From Prevotellaceae bacterium UBA5903 (GTDB lineage: Bacteria; Bacteroidota; Bacteroidia; Bacteroidales; Bacteroidaceae), in assembly GCA_002431845.1 (NCBI GenBank), contig DJEH01000065.1, forward strand, positions 14,193 to 37,606: DNA of 23,414 nucleotides, read 5' to 3'. Every line of letters begins with the position of its first letter. The first letter of the stretch is position 1. Under the pieces are notes generated by a model. It was given only the letters and a program-made list of their open reading frames with translations, had not been told where the DNA came from and did no database searches. Position numbers and translations under genes: made by a program. Below, piece by piece: positions 1-7,821 of the stretch.

Positions 1-464
1 ATGAGGGTCATCATAAGTATACGTCCAAAACTTGAAAGATCTTTTTTGATAAAAGCACCTATAAGGCTCATTGCACCGAAAGTGCCAGCTGTGACAAAGA
101 ATGTGGTAGCTAAACTTTCGGCCGTATAAGCTAATACGATGAATGAGCAAGTAGCTCCATTAAGTATAGAGTATATGGCAAACATAATGCCTGCAACCGG
201 AAACGACAGGCGCATTATGTTGGCAGACAATATCCAAACAACTGCGAGTTCGGCAATCAGTAGTCCCCAAAAATAGGCAGTGTTGTTTGCTATAGTAAAT
301 ACAAGTCCGCTTTGTGCCACATATAAAGCTGTTAAGCCAGTTATTGCAAGTGCCATAGTCATCCATAGGTACACTTTGCTGACGAGTGATGCAAAGGTTG
401 AAACGTTAGTTTGCCCTTGCTCTATAACTTCTTCAGGGTTATAGCCATAAATATTCTTTTCCAT
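1..464 (-). CDS. Bax inhibitor-1 / YccA family membrane protein (partial, C-terminus outside window)
   Basis: The minus-strand frame opens at ATG 464 and runs uninterrupted through 154 codons to the left edge, so the C-terminus is missing. A short soluble N-terminus (MEKNIYGYNPEEV) is followed by closely packed hydrophobic segments, among them VYLWMTMALAITGLTALYV and a later stretch with LLIAELAVVWIL. The order and character of these segments fit the BI-1/YccA (UPF0005) family, seven-helix inner-membrane proteins with a proposed ion-leak or stress role. About two thirds of a usual ~230-residue protein is visible. It starts 20 bases after the ribBA stop, so it is probably the last gene of an lptF-like/ribBA/BI-1 transcription unit. 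The family call is confident; the physiological role is unknown. Confidence 0.85.
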   Translation of the reverse strand, partial: MEKNIYGYNPEEVIEQGQTNVSTFASLVSKVYLWMTMALAITGLTALYVAQSGLVFTIANNTAYFWGLLIAELAVVWILSANIMRLSFPVAGIMFAIYSILNGATCSFIVLAYTAESLATTFFVTAGTFGAMSLIGAFIKKDLSSFGRILMMTL

Positions 465-484
465 AATAATAGGGGAATATCGGT

Positions 485-1693
485 TTATAAATGTAATGTA
501 TGTCCCATACGCACCTTTTTAGTTTCAAGGTAGCGCTTGTTATACTTGTTGGGTGTGATTTCGATAGGCACGTTTTCTGTAATTTCAAGTCCGTAAGCCT
601 CAAGTCCAACGCGCTTTACAGGGTTGTTAGTGAGTAGGCGCATTTTATGCACACCGAGTTTCTGTAAGATTTGTGCTCCCACACCATAGTCACGTTCGTC
701 GGGGTCGTAGCCGAGGTGTACATTGGCATCAACCGTGTCATAACCTTCTTCTTGAAGTTTGTAGGCAGCTATTTTAGCCATAAGTCCAATGCCACGACCT
801 TCTTGGCTAAGGTAGAGCACAACGCCCTTGCCTTCTTTATCAATCATGCGCATAGCTTTGTGCAATTGTTCGCCGCAGTCGCAACGTTCAGAACCAAAAA
901 TATCGCCGGTCATACACGATGAGTGTACACGAACGAGTATAGGCTCATCCTCTTTCCACTCGCCCTTAATGAGAGCAACATGCTCTAAACCATTGCTCTT
1001 TTGGCGGAAAGGAATAAGCTGGAAATGACCGTATTCAGTAGGCATATCCACCTTCTCGCCTTGTTCAACCAAACACTCGTTTTTTAAACGATAGGCAATG
1101 AGGTCTTTTATTGTGATGATGTGCAATCCTTCTTTTTGAGCAAAAGCTTGTAGCTGGGGCATACGAGCCATGGTGCCGTCTTCGTTCAATATCTCAATGA
1201 GGCAAGCGGCTGGTTGCATACCAGCTAATCGTGCCAAGTCTACAGCTGCTTCGGTGTGTCCAGCTCTTGCTAATACACCGCGATCTTGTGCATAAAGAGG
1301 GTTGATGTGTCCTGGACGACCAAAGCTTTCAGGACGGCTATTGGGGTTTGCCAATGCACGAATAGTTGCTGCACGATCGTGGCAACTTACCCCAGTTGTA
1401 CACCCCTCTAAAAGGTCAACAGTAACTGTAAAAGGAGTTCCCAACATGCTTGTGTTGGTTTGTACTTGGTGGTTGAGTCCCAATTGGTTGCAACGTTCAA
1501 TAGTAATAGGAGCACACAATACACCGCGACCATTGCGAAGCATAAAATTGACGTGTTCGGGTGTAACAAGCTCGGCTGCCATGATTAAGTCGCCTTCGTT
1601 TTCGCGATCTTCATCGTCTACAACGATTACGAACTGTCCTTTCTTAAAGTCTGCTATAGCTTCTTCAACCGAAGCAAGTTTAAATGAGTCCAT
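485..1693 (-). CDS. ribBA: Bifunctional DHBP synthase / GTP cyclohydrolase II
   Basis: This 402-residue protein supplies both precursors of riboflavin: 3,4-dihydroxy-2-butanone 4-phosphate from ribulose 5-phosphate (RibB) and 2,5-diamino-6-ribosylamino-pyrimidinone 5'-phosphate from GTP (RibA). RibB occupies about residues 1-200, with the acidic loop DDEDRENEGD at 26-35, RPGHINPL at 126-133 and GHTEAAVDL at 145-153. RibA follows from about 205, with zinc cysteines C260, C271 and C273 in HSSCMTGD...ERCDCGEQ and the QEGRGIGL loop near 297-304. The length is standard for the fusion. It begins 92 bases after the lptF-like stop and ends 20 bases before the BI-1 gene. No FMN riboswitch is visible in the short upstream gap, so any flavin control is not apparent here. 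Confidence 0.97.
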   Translation of the reverse strand: MDSFKLASVEEAIADFKKGQFVIVVDDEDRENEGDLIMAAELVTPEHVNFMLRNGRGVLCAPITIERCNQLGLNHQVQTNTSMLGTPFTVTVDLLEGCTTGVSCHDRAATIRALANPNSRPESFGRPGHINPLYAQDRGVLARAGHTEAAVDLARLAGMQPAACLIEILNEDGTMARMPQLQAFAQKEGLHIITIKDLIAYRLKNECLVEQGEKVDMPTEYGHFQLIPFRQKSNGLEHVALIKGEWKEDEPILVRVHSSCMTGDIFGSERCDCGEQLHKAMRMIDKEGKGVVLYLSQEGRGIGLMAKIAAYKLQEEGYDTVDANVHLGYDPDERDYGVGAQILQKLGVHKMRLLTNNPVKRVGLEAYGLEITENVPIEITPNKYNKRYLETKKVRMGHTLHL

Positions 1694-1785
1694 AGGTATG
1701 TTTTTGTTAAATGGGTTTTGCTGAAAACCTGGCTAAGAGACACTTTCTTGCAGGTTGTTCTGCACAACATTGTCTAATAAATTAG

Positions 1786-4056
1786 TTATTGTGGAGCTTT
1801 TTCAGGCAATTGCAACTTCTTCATGTTATCTTTCACATCTGGCAGTTGCATATTTTCTGTATTAACTCCTCCTTGTGGAGTATTAGGCGTTAATTCACCA
1901 TGCTCTTGCATGTAATGTTTGAATTGGTAGTACTTAACCATTCGCCATCCACCATAGCCTGCAGCTATGAGCAGTATGCATGCAAGGAGTGCTATAAATT
2001 CTTTTTTATGTTTTGCCCAACCGGTGAGTGTTTCTTCTTGACTGCTTGATGCGTTGTTAGAGCTTGTTCTATGTAGCATGTTGAGCAACTTCCATCTTTT
2101 TTTATCCTCTGCTTGTTCGGCTGAGCTGTTTATTTCTGTTATTTTTTCTCCGTGAATAAGTTTTACAAGCATGTCGCTCACCTGTACAATGGTTTTCATA
2201 TCGCGGTAGAGACGTAGCCTAAACCTCCATATTCTGAACCATAGCAAAAGCCCGATAGGGAATATAATTCCTGCCAGAACATTCATCCATTTAGAGGCAA
2301 AAGGCGATGTGTGTGCGGTTGTAAAAATAATTGGAAGTTTGTTAAGCTCTGCCAATATCAAGCGGTTTTTGCTATTTGAAAGCTCTTCAACAATACTTTC
2401 CATGCGCTCGTTAATGCTCTCAACTTCGGTGTCGGGGGTATATTCAAAGAAGATGTCTTTGTAGCTTGGGGCGCGTAGTAAATGTTTCTTATTGTTGTAA
2501 TTTACGCACTCAGCACGCAACTTGTTGAGCTCTTCAGCCATAACATTTTCTCTTGGATCATTGATAATGACCTCTTTTCTGAATATATGTCGGCGCGAAC
2601 GCAAACCAAACAATCGGTTAAAGAAAGCTTTGTAAGCATCCATGTTAAACACCACCGAGTCTTTGTTAGCTTTATAGGTGAAGAAAATGCCAAAGGGAGC
2701 AATGACAAACGTGCTTATCCACATGCCAAGCACCATATTGATGCTACCATCGCGTGCCATTTTCATACCCGATGTATAAATAATATACCACACGATAAAG
2801 ATAGCCACAGATATAACTGTTGGCATGCCCAAGCCGCCTTTACGAATAATAGCCCCTAAGGGTGCACCTACAAAGAAGAAGAGCAAGCAGGCAAGCGAAT
2901 AAGTTATTTTGTTGTGCCACTCCACTTCGTGTTGGCGTATGTTGTGCTCCTCTTGTTCGTTGTTCATGCCTTTCCATTCAAGGTCGGCACTAGCCGATTT
3001 AATATTCGATAGAGCCTCTTGTTTAGCGTTCTGTAGTTTTACGGCATCAGTATGAGCAACGATGCTATCAAACGACGTTTGTTTACTATGTGCTTGTAGC
3101 AACTTGAGCAGTTTGATAGAGTCACTATTGCTTATTTGTGGCGTACGATAGTAAATGCGGCATGCATCTTGATAATATTGTTTGCCCACAGAGTCGAGTT
3201 CGTGGTTCATCGAATCAACACTTTGACTGATTTGCTTCATGTTCTTAGCAGTAGGCATTCCAGCCAAAGCATTCTTATCCATGAGGTTAAAATTGCTATC
3301 GAAGTCTATGAGGAGTGTCTTAAACAAAAATGTTTCGCGGTCAAAAGGCTTGTTAGCTCCATTCATTGCTCCGTTCATAGCATTGGCCGACTCAAGACTT
3401 TCAAACTGTTCGCCGTTCCATAGCTCTAACCGCAAGTGCATTTTGTCGCGCGTAACTTCTAATCGGGCAGAGTCTGCCAATACAATTTGAGCGTGGTCAA
3501 AACCTTGGTCTGTTTTGTAGATGATGGTTTGATACAGCATGCCTGTTAGCGTGTTCTTCCGCTGAACGTAGATGTTGATGTTGGGCACGCCATTATAGAA
3601 AACACCCTCAGGAATTTCAACAGCGGGCGATTGCTCTTTCATGCTGAATAGCAGTGTGCGCAGCCCAATTTGTGCATCGGGCGAGGCAACGTTTTGAAAA
3701 TAAAACGAAGTACCAGTCATAAACACGGCAAAGATGGCCAATGGACGCATAATCCTAATCAATGGTATGCCAGCAGCTTTCATTGCCAAGAGTTCAAACG
3801 ATTCGCCCATGTTGCCAAAACTGATTAACGACGAAAGCAGAATGGCTAAGGGCAAGGAGTCGCGCACCAATGTGATGGCCATATACCAATAGAATTTTGC
3901 TAATATATCCCATGAAAGTCCCTTGCCGATAAGGTCGTCTACATAACGCCATGTAAATTGCATCATGAATACGAACAGAACGACAAAGAAGGCTCCTGCA
4001 AATATAAGCAAGAACTTCTTTAATACATATAGGTCTAATTTCTTAATGATAGTCAT
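1786..4056 (-). CDS. LptF/LptG (YjgP/YjgQ) family permease, enlarged form
   Basis: The protein is a transmembrane partner of the Lpt ABC exporter that extracts LPS from the inner membrane and feeds the periplasmic bridge. Residues 1-125 carry three hydrophobic helices (about 14-34, 52-78, 100-122) and the family signature around GNMGESFELLAMKAAG. A periplasmic beta-rich region follows, then helices near 383-403, 411-430 and 440-461. At 756 residues it is about twice the length of E. coli LptF. The excess lies in a helical, hydrophilic insert (about 260-380) and a C-terminal extension with two more hydrophobic segments (near 587-606 and 690-710). A small MNGA repeat sits at 226-233. LptF cannot be told from LptG here, so no symbol is given. 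It heads a run with ribBA and BI-1. Confidence 0.9.
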   Translation of the reverse strand: MTIIKKLDLYVLKKFLLIFAGAFFVVLFVFMMQFTWRYVDDLIGKGLSWDILAKFYWYMAITLVRDSLPLAILLSSLISFGNMGESFELLAMKAAGIPLIRIMRPLAIFAVFMTGTSFYFQNVASPDAQIGLRTLLFSMKEQSPAVEIPEGVFYNGVPNINIYVQRKNTLTGMLYQTIIYKTDQGFDHAQIVLADSARLEVTRDKMHLRLELWNGEQFESLESANAMNGAMNGANKPFDRETFLFKTLLIDFDSNFNLMDKNALAGMPTAKNMKQISQSVDSMNHELDSVGKQYYQDACRIYYRTPQISNSDSIKLLKLLQAHSKQTSFDSIVAHTDAVKLQNAKQEALSNIKSASADLEWKGMNNEQEEHNIRQHEVEWHNKITYSLACLLFFFVGAPLGAIIRKGGLGMPTVISVAIFIVWYIIYTSGMKMARDGSINMVLGMWISTFVIAPFGIFFTYKANKDSVVFNMDAYKAFFNRLFGLRSRRHIFRKEVIINDPRENVMAEELNKLRAECVNYNNKKHLLRAPSYKDIFFEYTPDTEVESINERMESIVEELSNSKNRLILAELNKLPIIFTTAHTSPFASKWMNVLAGIIFPIGLLLWFRIWRFRLRLYRDMKTIVQVSDMLVKLIHGEKITEINSSAEQAEDKKRWKLLNMLHRTSSNNASSSQEETLTGWAKHKKEFIALLACILLIAAGYGGWRMVKYYQFKHYMQEHGELTPNTPQGGVNTENMQLPDVKDNMKKLQLPEKAPQ

Positions 4057-4125
4057 AGCGTGATGTTGGTAACTGTTTTTTGCGTGTGTTGCAATGTTGG
4101 CCGGTGTTCGTTATCTTCTTATATG

Positions 4126-4133
4126 CAAAAATA
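4126..4133 (-). promoter_or_regulatory. Candidate -7 element for the LptF/LptG-like gene
   Basis: Minus-strand TATTTTTG matches the Bacteroidetes -7 consensus TAnnTTTG and lies about 70 bases before the permease start at 4056. No convincing -33 TTTG is seen at the expected distance, so support is moderate. Confidence 0.42.
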
Positions 4134-4223
4134 CAATTTTTTTTCCGTGTGATATACAGACAGACGTTTAAACGTATGGATTTACAGATAAAACTCGGTT
4201 TTAATGTAGAATGGTGTAGCTTA

Positions 4224-4266
4224 AAACAAAAAAAAGAAGAAACATCAAAAAGGATGTTTCTTCTTT
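4224..4266 (-). terminator. Intrinsic terminator of the tRNA unit
   Basis: A perfect 14-bp inverted repeat (4233-4246 with 4253-4266, loop 4247-4252) begins three bases after the tRNA 3' end. On the minus strand it is followed at once by a run of T residues (4224-4232). It should end the tRNA transcript before the permease promoter. Confidence 0.85.
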
Positions 4267-4268
4267 AG

Positions 4269-4342
4269 TAGCGCGAGACAGGCTTGAACTGTCGACCTCA
4301 TGATTATGAATCATGCGCTCTAACCAGCTGAGCTATCGCGCC
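4269..4342 (-). tRNA. tRNA with CAT anticodon (elongator Met, or Ile2 if lysidine-modified)
   Basis: The minus strand folds as a complete 74-nt cloverleaf. It has an acceptor stem GGCGCGA with TCGCGCT, a D arm GCTC/GAGC, an anticodon stem CATGA/TCATG with loop TTCATAA, and a T stem GACAG/CTGTC. The discriminator base is A, and CCA is not encoded. The loop places CAT as the anticodon. It is not the initiator: the three G-C pairs of the initiator anticodon stem are absent. The 1-72 pair is G-U rather than Watson-Crick. Elongator tRNA-Met and TilS-modified tRNA-Ile2 share this anticodon, so the identity is left open. It has its own promoter and terminator. Confidence 0.95.
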
Positions 4343-4640
4343 GTCGTAGCTTGCGAGTGTTGTTGTTTCTCGTTTGCGAGTGCAAAGGTACGAATTATTT
4401 ATTTACTACCAAATTTTTTGAAAGTTTTTTTTGCGACTAACGAGTTTATTAAGTGCTTTATTTCCTATTAATAGTGTGTGTTATAGCTGATAATCAGTGT
4501 GTTCTGTAAAATGGCTACTTTATGAAAAAAAGTTTTTTTGTTTTGTTCTTCTTTGATGTTTTAACACGCTTCTGTATTAAAGTAGTTGCTTCGTTGAGTT
4601 ATATTTTTTTCGTTGAAAAATATTTTTAACGGATGTTACG
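4343..4640. other. Gene-free gap between the tRNA and the second CHR gene
   Basis: About 300 AT-rich bases hold the tRNA promoter (4383-4413) and an AT-rich imperfect palindrome at 4611-4631 just beyond the CHR stop codon. The palindrome lacks a T tract in either direction. No other coding or RNA feature is seen. Confidence 0.6.
4383..4413 (-). promoter_or_regulatory. Bacteroidetes-type promoter of the tRNA gene
   Basis: On the minus strand TTTG (4410-4413) is followed after 19 bases by TACCTTTG (4383-4390), an exact match to the TTTG-N19-TAnnTTTG architecture read by the Bacteroidetes primary sigma factor. It lies about 40 bases upstream of the tRNA 5' end. It is the best complete promoter in the window. 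Confidence 0.78.
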
Positions 4641-5210
4641 TTACAGCAATATCCACCCTGCCACTCCGCAAAGTTCTATCATAAACATGGAGTTAATTTT
4701 AAAGTAAAGTACTCCGAGTAGGGTAGAGAGGAATAGGAAAATACTTACTCCAAAGTCCCAAGGTGTGGTGTTGATTGACCCAAAGTTGTCGGCACGCATC
4801 ATGATGATGGCTGCTGCTGCAATGAGGCCTGGAATGAGCGGACGCAGTACCACCATGGCGCAGTCGTAGAACGATTTGTATTGGTGTTTTTCTTGCAATT
4901 TTGCATAGAGCGATGTCCAAATGCATGAAGGGGCAACAATGGCTATGGTTGATGTAATGCAAGCTAACAAACAACCCCAAAAGCTCAATGCTGAGGTTGC
5001 TACACAACTTGAAAAAATGGCGGTGTTATAGCCTGTATTTCCTGGAAATAGGCGGCACACAAACATAAAATTTGCCATTTGTTCGGGGGTGAGCCAATGA
5101 TGTAAGGTGATAACTTCGTGTTCGAGCAAGGCTTGCGAACTGGTGTTACCTCCAATGCCTAACATGCTTACTTGTAAGAAACTTAAAAACAAATAGAAGT
5201 ATACTAACAT
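4641..5210 (-). CDS. CHR (chromate transporter) family protein, second of a split pair
   Basis: This is a 189-residue, very hydrophobic protein with an N-terminal FLQVSMLGIGG segment and a later RLFPGNTGYNTAIF segment that aligns with the proline-glycine motif of CHR proteins. Its length fits the single-domain CHR family. Such proteins are usually encoded as adjacent pairs that together correspond to one full-length ChrA transporter. It starts 54 bases after the upstream CHR gene ends. Family members export chromate in some bacteria, but many gut and oral homologues have no demonstrated substrate, so chromate export is only presumed. The first half matches the family better than the second. 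Confidence 0.8.
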   Translation of the reverse strand: MLVYFYLFLSFLQVSMLGIGGNTSSQALLEHEVITLHHWLTPEQMANFMFVCRLFPGNTGYNTAIFSSCVATSALSFWGCLLACITSTIAIVAPSCIWTSLYAKLQEKHQYKSFYDCAMVVLRPLIPGLIAAAAIIMMRADNFGSINTTPWDFGVSIFLFLSTLLGVLYFKINSMFMIELCGVAGWILL

Positions 5211-5264
5211 ATTAACAATGGGTATGTGGAAAAAACTTTGTGGGCGAAGAAAAAGTGGTTCTTT

Positions 5265-5807
5265 TTAGTCGTTGCTGTTGTGTACAAACAAGGCATAAAG
5301 TCCTGCCATAATAGTGAGTGCAAGTATGATATAGCTTGGTGATACGCCTAAAAGTCCGACAGCAATGGCTGCACCTATGGGTATCCAAATGGTGCTAAGT
5401 GTTATCTTTGACGATCGCCACATTTGTATGGCTGGTAGGGCTATTATTGCCACTATTGCAGGGCGTGCTCCTCGCAAAAATCCTCTCCAAAAATGGCTCT
5501 GAAACACATCGTTGTAGAAATAGGCGAATAAGAAGAATACTACAAAAGGTGGCAATAGCATGGCAAGCAAGCATGTTGCACTGCCCTTCCATCCACATAG
5601 TTGTTTGCCAAGGTAGGTAGCAAGGTTTACATTAAATATGCCAGGCATTGTTTGCACTATAGCTACGTGACGTGAAAAGTCCTCTGCGCTAATCCATTTC
5701 TTTTTACCAACTAAGGCTCTCCGTAAAGGCGCTACGCATGCATAGCCATCGCCTACGCTCATACCGCCAGCTTGCAAGAATGTGATGAATAGTTCGATTA
5801 ACGTCAT
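5265..5807 (-). CDS. CHR (chromate transporter) family protein, first of a split pair
   Basis: This is a 180-residue membrane protein beginning MTLIELFITFLQAGGMSVGD. Hallmarks are the early FxxxGGxxxG stretch, the KKWISAEDF segment and MPGIFNVNLATYLG, the CHR-type proline-glycine motif followed by a hydrophobic helix. The frame is open back to an ATG at 5918. I choose ATG 5807 because the extra 37 residues are basic and unlike the family, and because a 13-bp hairpin (5846-5889) would fall inside them. The start at 5807 gives the normal single-domain length. It is paired with the CHR gene just downstream, and the two probably form a heteromeric anion transporter. Confidence 0.82.
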   Translation of the reverse strand: MTLIELFITFLQAGGMSVGDGYACVAPLRRALVGKKKWISAEDFSRHVAIVQTMPGIFNVNLATYLGKQLCGWKGSATCLLAMLLPPFVVFFLFAYFYNDVFQSHFWRGFLRGARPAIVAIIALPAIQMWRSSKITLSTIWIPIGAAIAVGLLGVSPSYIILALTIMAGLYALFVHNSND

Positions 5808-5845
5808 TGCTGAAATGCTTAATATATAATGTATGTAATGCTTTA

Positions 5846-5889
5846 AAAGTGTAAGTTGTATTCTGTGGTTGAAATGCAACTTACACTTT
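5846..5889 (-). terminator. Hairpin after the DUF4301 gene, probable terminator
   Basis: A perfect 13-bp inverted repeat (5846-5858 with 5877-5889) lies 35 bases beyond the DUF4301 stop codon. On the minus strand only a short TTTT follows, so termination may be partial. It sits in the leader of the CHR pair and could equally attenuate read-through into it. Confidence 0.55.
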
Positions 5890-5923
5890 AAACTTTTGTT
5901 TATTTTTTTCGCAAGCAACTATC

Positions 5924-7447
5924 TTATTGATGCTGTTCGCGATAGAGGTCGTTTACAGTTTTTACGGGGTTGAAAGTAGCCAAAGGCACTTCAACAAACA
6001 CTGTGCTCCAATCGCTCATAGCACCATTCCATAGGCCTGGCAATTCAAGTGCTTTAAGCTCTTTTCCATCCTTGCTTTTGTGAGATATAAAGCCTGTTTG
6101 AGGGTCTACGTAATTGGGCAGGTTGAATGGTTGTCCCTTATAGTCTTTAATAGCGCACACAAGGTCTACGGGGTTAAAGTGAGTGCCTTTTTCAAACATA
6201 GCTTTTTTCTCGGGGTCGTTCATGTCGATTTGCGAACTTTCAAGAATTTGTAGTGAGATAGTGCCATCGGGGTTGTAGGCCAAGAATGGGCCACCTCCAG
6301 GTTCACCTACATTGCGCACCATGCCGCAAACACGCATTGGGCGGTTAAGTTTTTTGCGCAAGTAAATAGCAAGCTCGGTATCTTCAAGCATTTTGGTCTC
6401 TGGATTTTTGGTGAAGAGCTTTTTCTGCACAAACTGAAGCATCTCGCGCAGTTCATCCATTGTGTATTTACCACTGTCAAGTTTTTGCAGATAAGTGTGT
6501 GCTTGCTTCTGCAACGACACAAGAATACCAGCAAGAAGTTTTTTGTAGCGAACCGTGTCATCCTTCAGTTTGTCGGGCACAACGTTGTCTATGTTTTTGA
6601 TAAATACGATGTCGGCATCAATGTCGTTGAGGTTTTCAATGAGTGCACCATGACCGCCTGGACGGAACAATAGGTTGCCATCGTTTGTGCGGAATGGAGT
6701 GTTGTCGGGGTTGGCAGCAATGGTGTCTGTACTTGGTTTCTGTTCCGAAAAACTTACGTTATATTTCACATCGAATTGCTTCTCATAGGCAGGTGTAACT
6801 TCTGCCACAAGACTTTCAAATAGCTGGCGATGCTCGGGCGATACGGTGAAGTGAACGTTTACGGTGCCATCGCTTTGGCGTGCATACAATGCGCCTTCAA
6901 CCAAGTGTTCTTCGAGTGGGGTACGTGCTCCTTCGGCATATCTATGGAACTTTAGCAAGCCTTTGGGAAGTGCACCATAGTTTAAGCCTTCGGGTTGCAA
7001 CATGGTGCGCACCACGTCTTTGTATTTGCCGTTAGCTATCAGCGTGTCAATATTGCTTTTGTGCAGACGTAGGCATGCAGCATTAAGGTCGTCGAAGAAT
7101 GCAGCCTTGTGTATGTTGCTGAAAAATGTTTTCTCAAAATCAGTTTGTGGTTCATCGTATGTAGCATCGGCAAAAGCAAACATGTTTTTAAACATGCGGC
7201 TTGCAGCCCCAGATGCAGGCACAAATTTTACTACCTTATGTCCTTTTTCGTCTGTATAATTGTGCCAAATTTCAAGATACTTTTCAGTTTCTTCGCTTGT
7301 AGGAGTTAAGATGCCCTTCTCAGTGCTTGCGGCAGCAAAGAGTTTTAAATATGGAAATCCTTTTACAAAACAAGCTAACTGTTGGTTGAGCTTTTCTTCG
7401 CTTATGCCTTTTTGAGCAAGCAAAGCTTTGTCTTTTTCTGTAATCAT
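5924..7447 (-). CDS. DUF4301 family protein, UDP-sugar pyrophosphorylase-like
   Basis: This 507-residue soluble protein has no signal peptide or membrane helix and matches the DUF4301 family, known mainly from Bacteroidetes. No function is established to my knowledge. Several segments follow the motif order of nucleotidyltransferases of the UDP-sugar pyrophosphorylase type: VPASGAASRM (76-85, like the nucleotide-binding glycine/arginine loop); LPKGLLKF then TPLEEHL (159-182, like the PKG...LLE substrate loop); VSFSEQKPST (near 231-240); and RPGGHGALIENL then NIDNV (262-289, like PxGxGD...N-DN). This correspondence is my inference by eye. The gene has its own promoter candidate and terminator and no obvious pathway neighbour. 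Confidence 0.85.
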   Translation of the reverse strand: MITEKDKALLAQKGISEEKLNQQLACFVKGFPYLKLFAAASTEKGILTPTSEETEKYLEIWHNYTDEKGHKVVKFVPASGAASRMFKNMFAFADATYDEPQTDFEKTFFSNIHKAAFFDDLNAACLRLHKSNIDTLIANGKYKDVVRTMLQPEGLNYGALPKGLLKFHRYAEGARTPLEEHLVEGALYARQSDGTVNVHFTVSPEHRQLFESLVAEVTPAYEKQFDVKYNVSFSEQKPSTDTIAANPDNTPFRTNDGNLLFRPGGHGALIENLNDIDADIVFIKNIDNVVPDKLKDDTVRYKKLLAGILVSLQKQAHTYLQKLDSGKYTMDELREMLQFVQKKLFTKNPETKMLEDTELAIYLRKKLNRPMRVCGMVRNVGEPGGGPFLAYNPDGTISLQILESSQIDMNDPEKKAMFEKGTHFNPVDLVCAIKDYKGQPFNLPNYVDPQTGFISHKSKDGKELKALELPGLWNGAMSDWSTVFVEVPLATFNPVKTVNDLYREQHQ

Positions 7448-7547
7448 AGCGGATACGAGTTTTATAAAATGTATTATCCGTAAGGCTCGTTGCTGAGTAG
7501 CAAAAGCCTTTTAAGTTAAGTAGGATGAAATGATGTCTACCTATAGG

Positions 7548-7555
7548 CAAAGTTA
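7548..7555 (-). promoter_or_regulatory. Candidate -7 element for the DUF4301 gene
   Basis: Minus-strand TAACTTTG, followed by C as is common in Bacteroidetes promoters, matches TAnnTTTG about 100 bases before the DUF4301 start. No -33 TTTG is present at 19-20 bases. Confidence 0.5.
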
Positions 7556-7667
7556 CAAATAAATATGTTGCAATGCATGTTTTTCATAACTCATTTTGCT
7601 CTCGCTTTTGTTTTCTCTTAAACGTGTAAAATATGTATGTCTATGATTGTTCTGCACAAAGCGGTTT

Positions 7668-7717
7668 ATAAGTGAGTATTCATAATACATACCAATATTT
7701 TTTGAATACCTACTTAT
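7668..7717. repeat. Dispersed imperfect palindrome, copy 1
   Basis: The arms 7668-7681 and 7704-7717 match at 12 of 14 positions when one is reversed and complemented. The right arm with its flank reads TTTTGAATACCTACTTAT and shares the pattern TTTTGAAyrCyTACTTr with sites near 15094 and 19918. All three lie outside genes. Confidence 0.55.
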
Positions 7718-7821
7718 GTGTTGAAAACTTATATAAAGTCTATTATATTTTGAGCAGAAACGCATTATACTTAATAAAAAAAACGTATGCAAGTTATGTT
7801 ATAACCCATTTGTAGTTTGCT

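Noticed and set aside
1694..1785. FMN riboswitch upstream of ribBA
   Set aside because: The 92-base gap is too short, and the conserved FMN-element blocks are not visible.
4080..4268. 62-codon plus-strand open frame between the permease and the tRNA
   Set aside because: It ends inside the tRNA terminator hairpin and covers the permease promoter region. It has no protein-like features.
4269..4342. Initiator tRNA-fMet
   Set aside because: The anticodon stem lacks the three consecutive G-C pairs, and the 1-72 position is G-U rather than the C-A mismatch of bacterial initiators.
4611..4631. Terminator after the CHR pair
   Set aside because: The palindrome is purely AT-rich with mismatches, and on the minus strand it is followed by A residues rather than T.
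5808..5918. N-terminal extension of the first CHR protein to 5918
   Set aside because: It adds 37 basic residues unlike the family and would include the terminator-like hairpin in coding sequence.
7553..7792. 79-codon minus-strand open frame in the gap upstream of DUF4301
   Set aside because: The composition is random-looking and rich in rare residue mixtures. It overlaps a promoter candidate and the dispersed palindrome and resembles no family.
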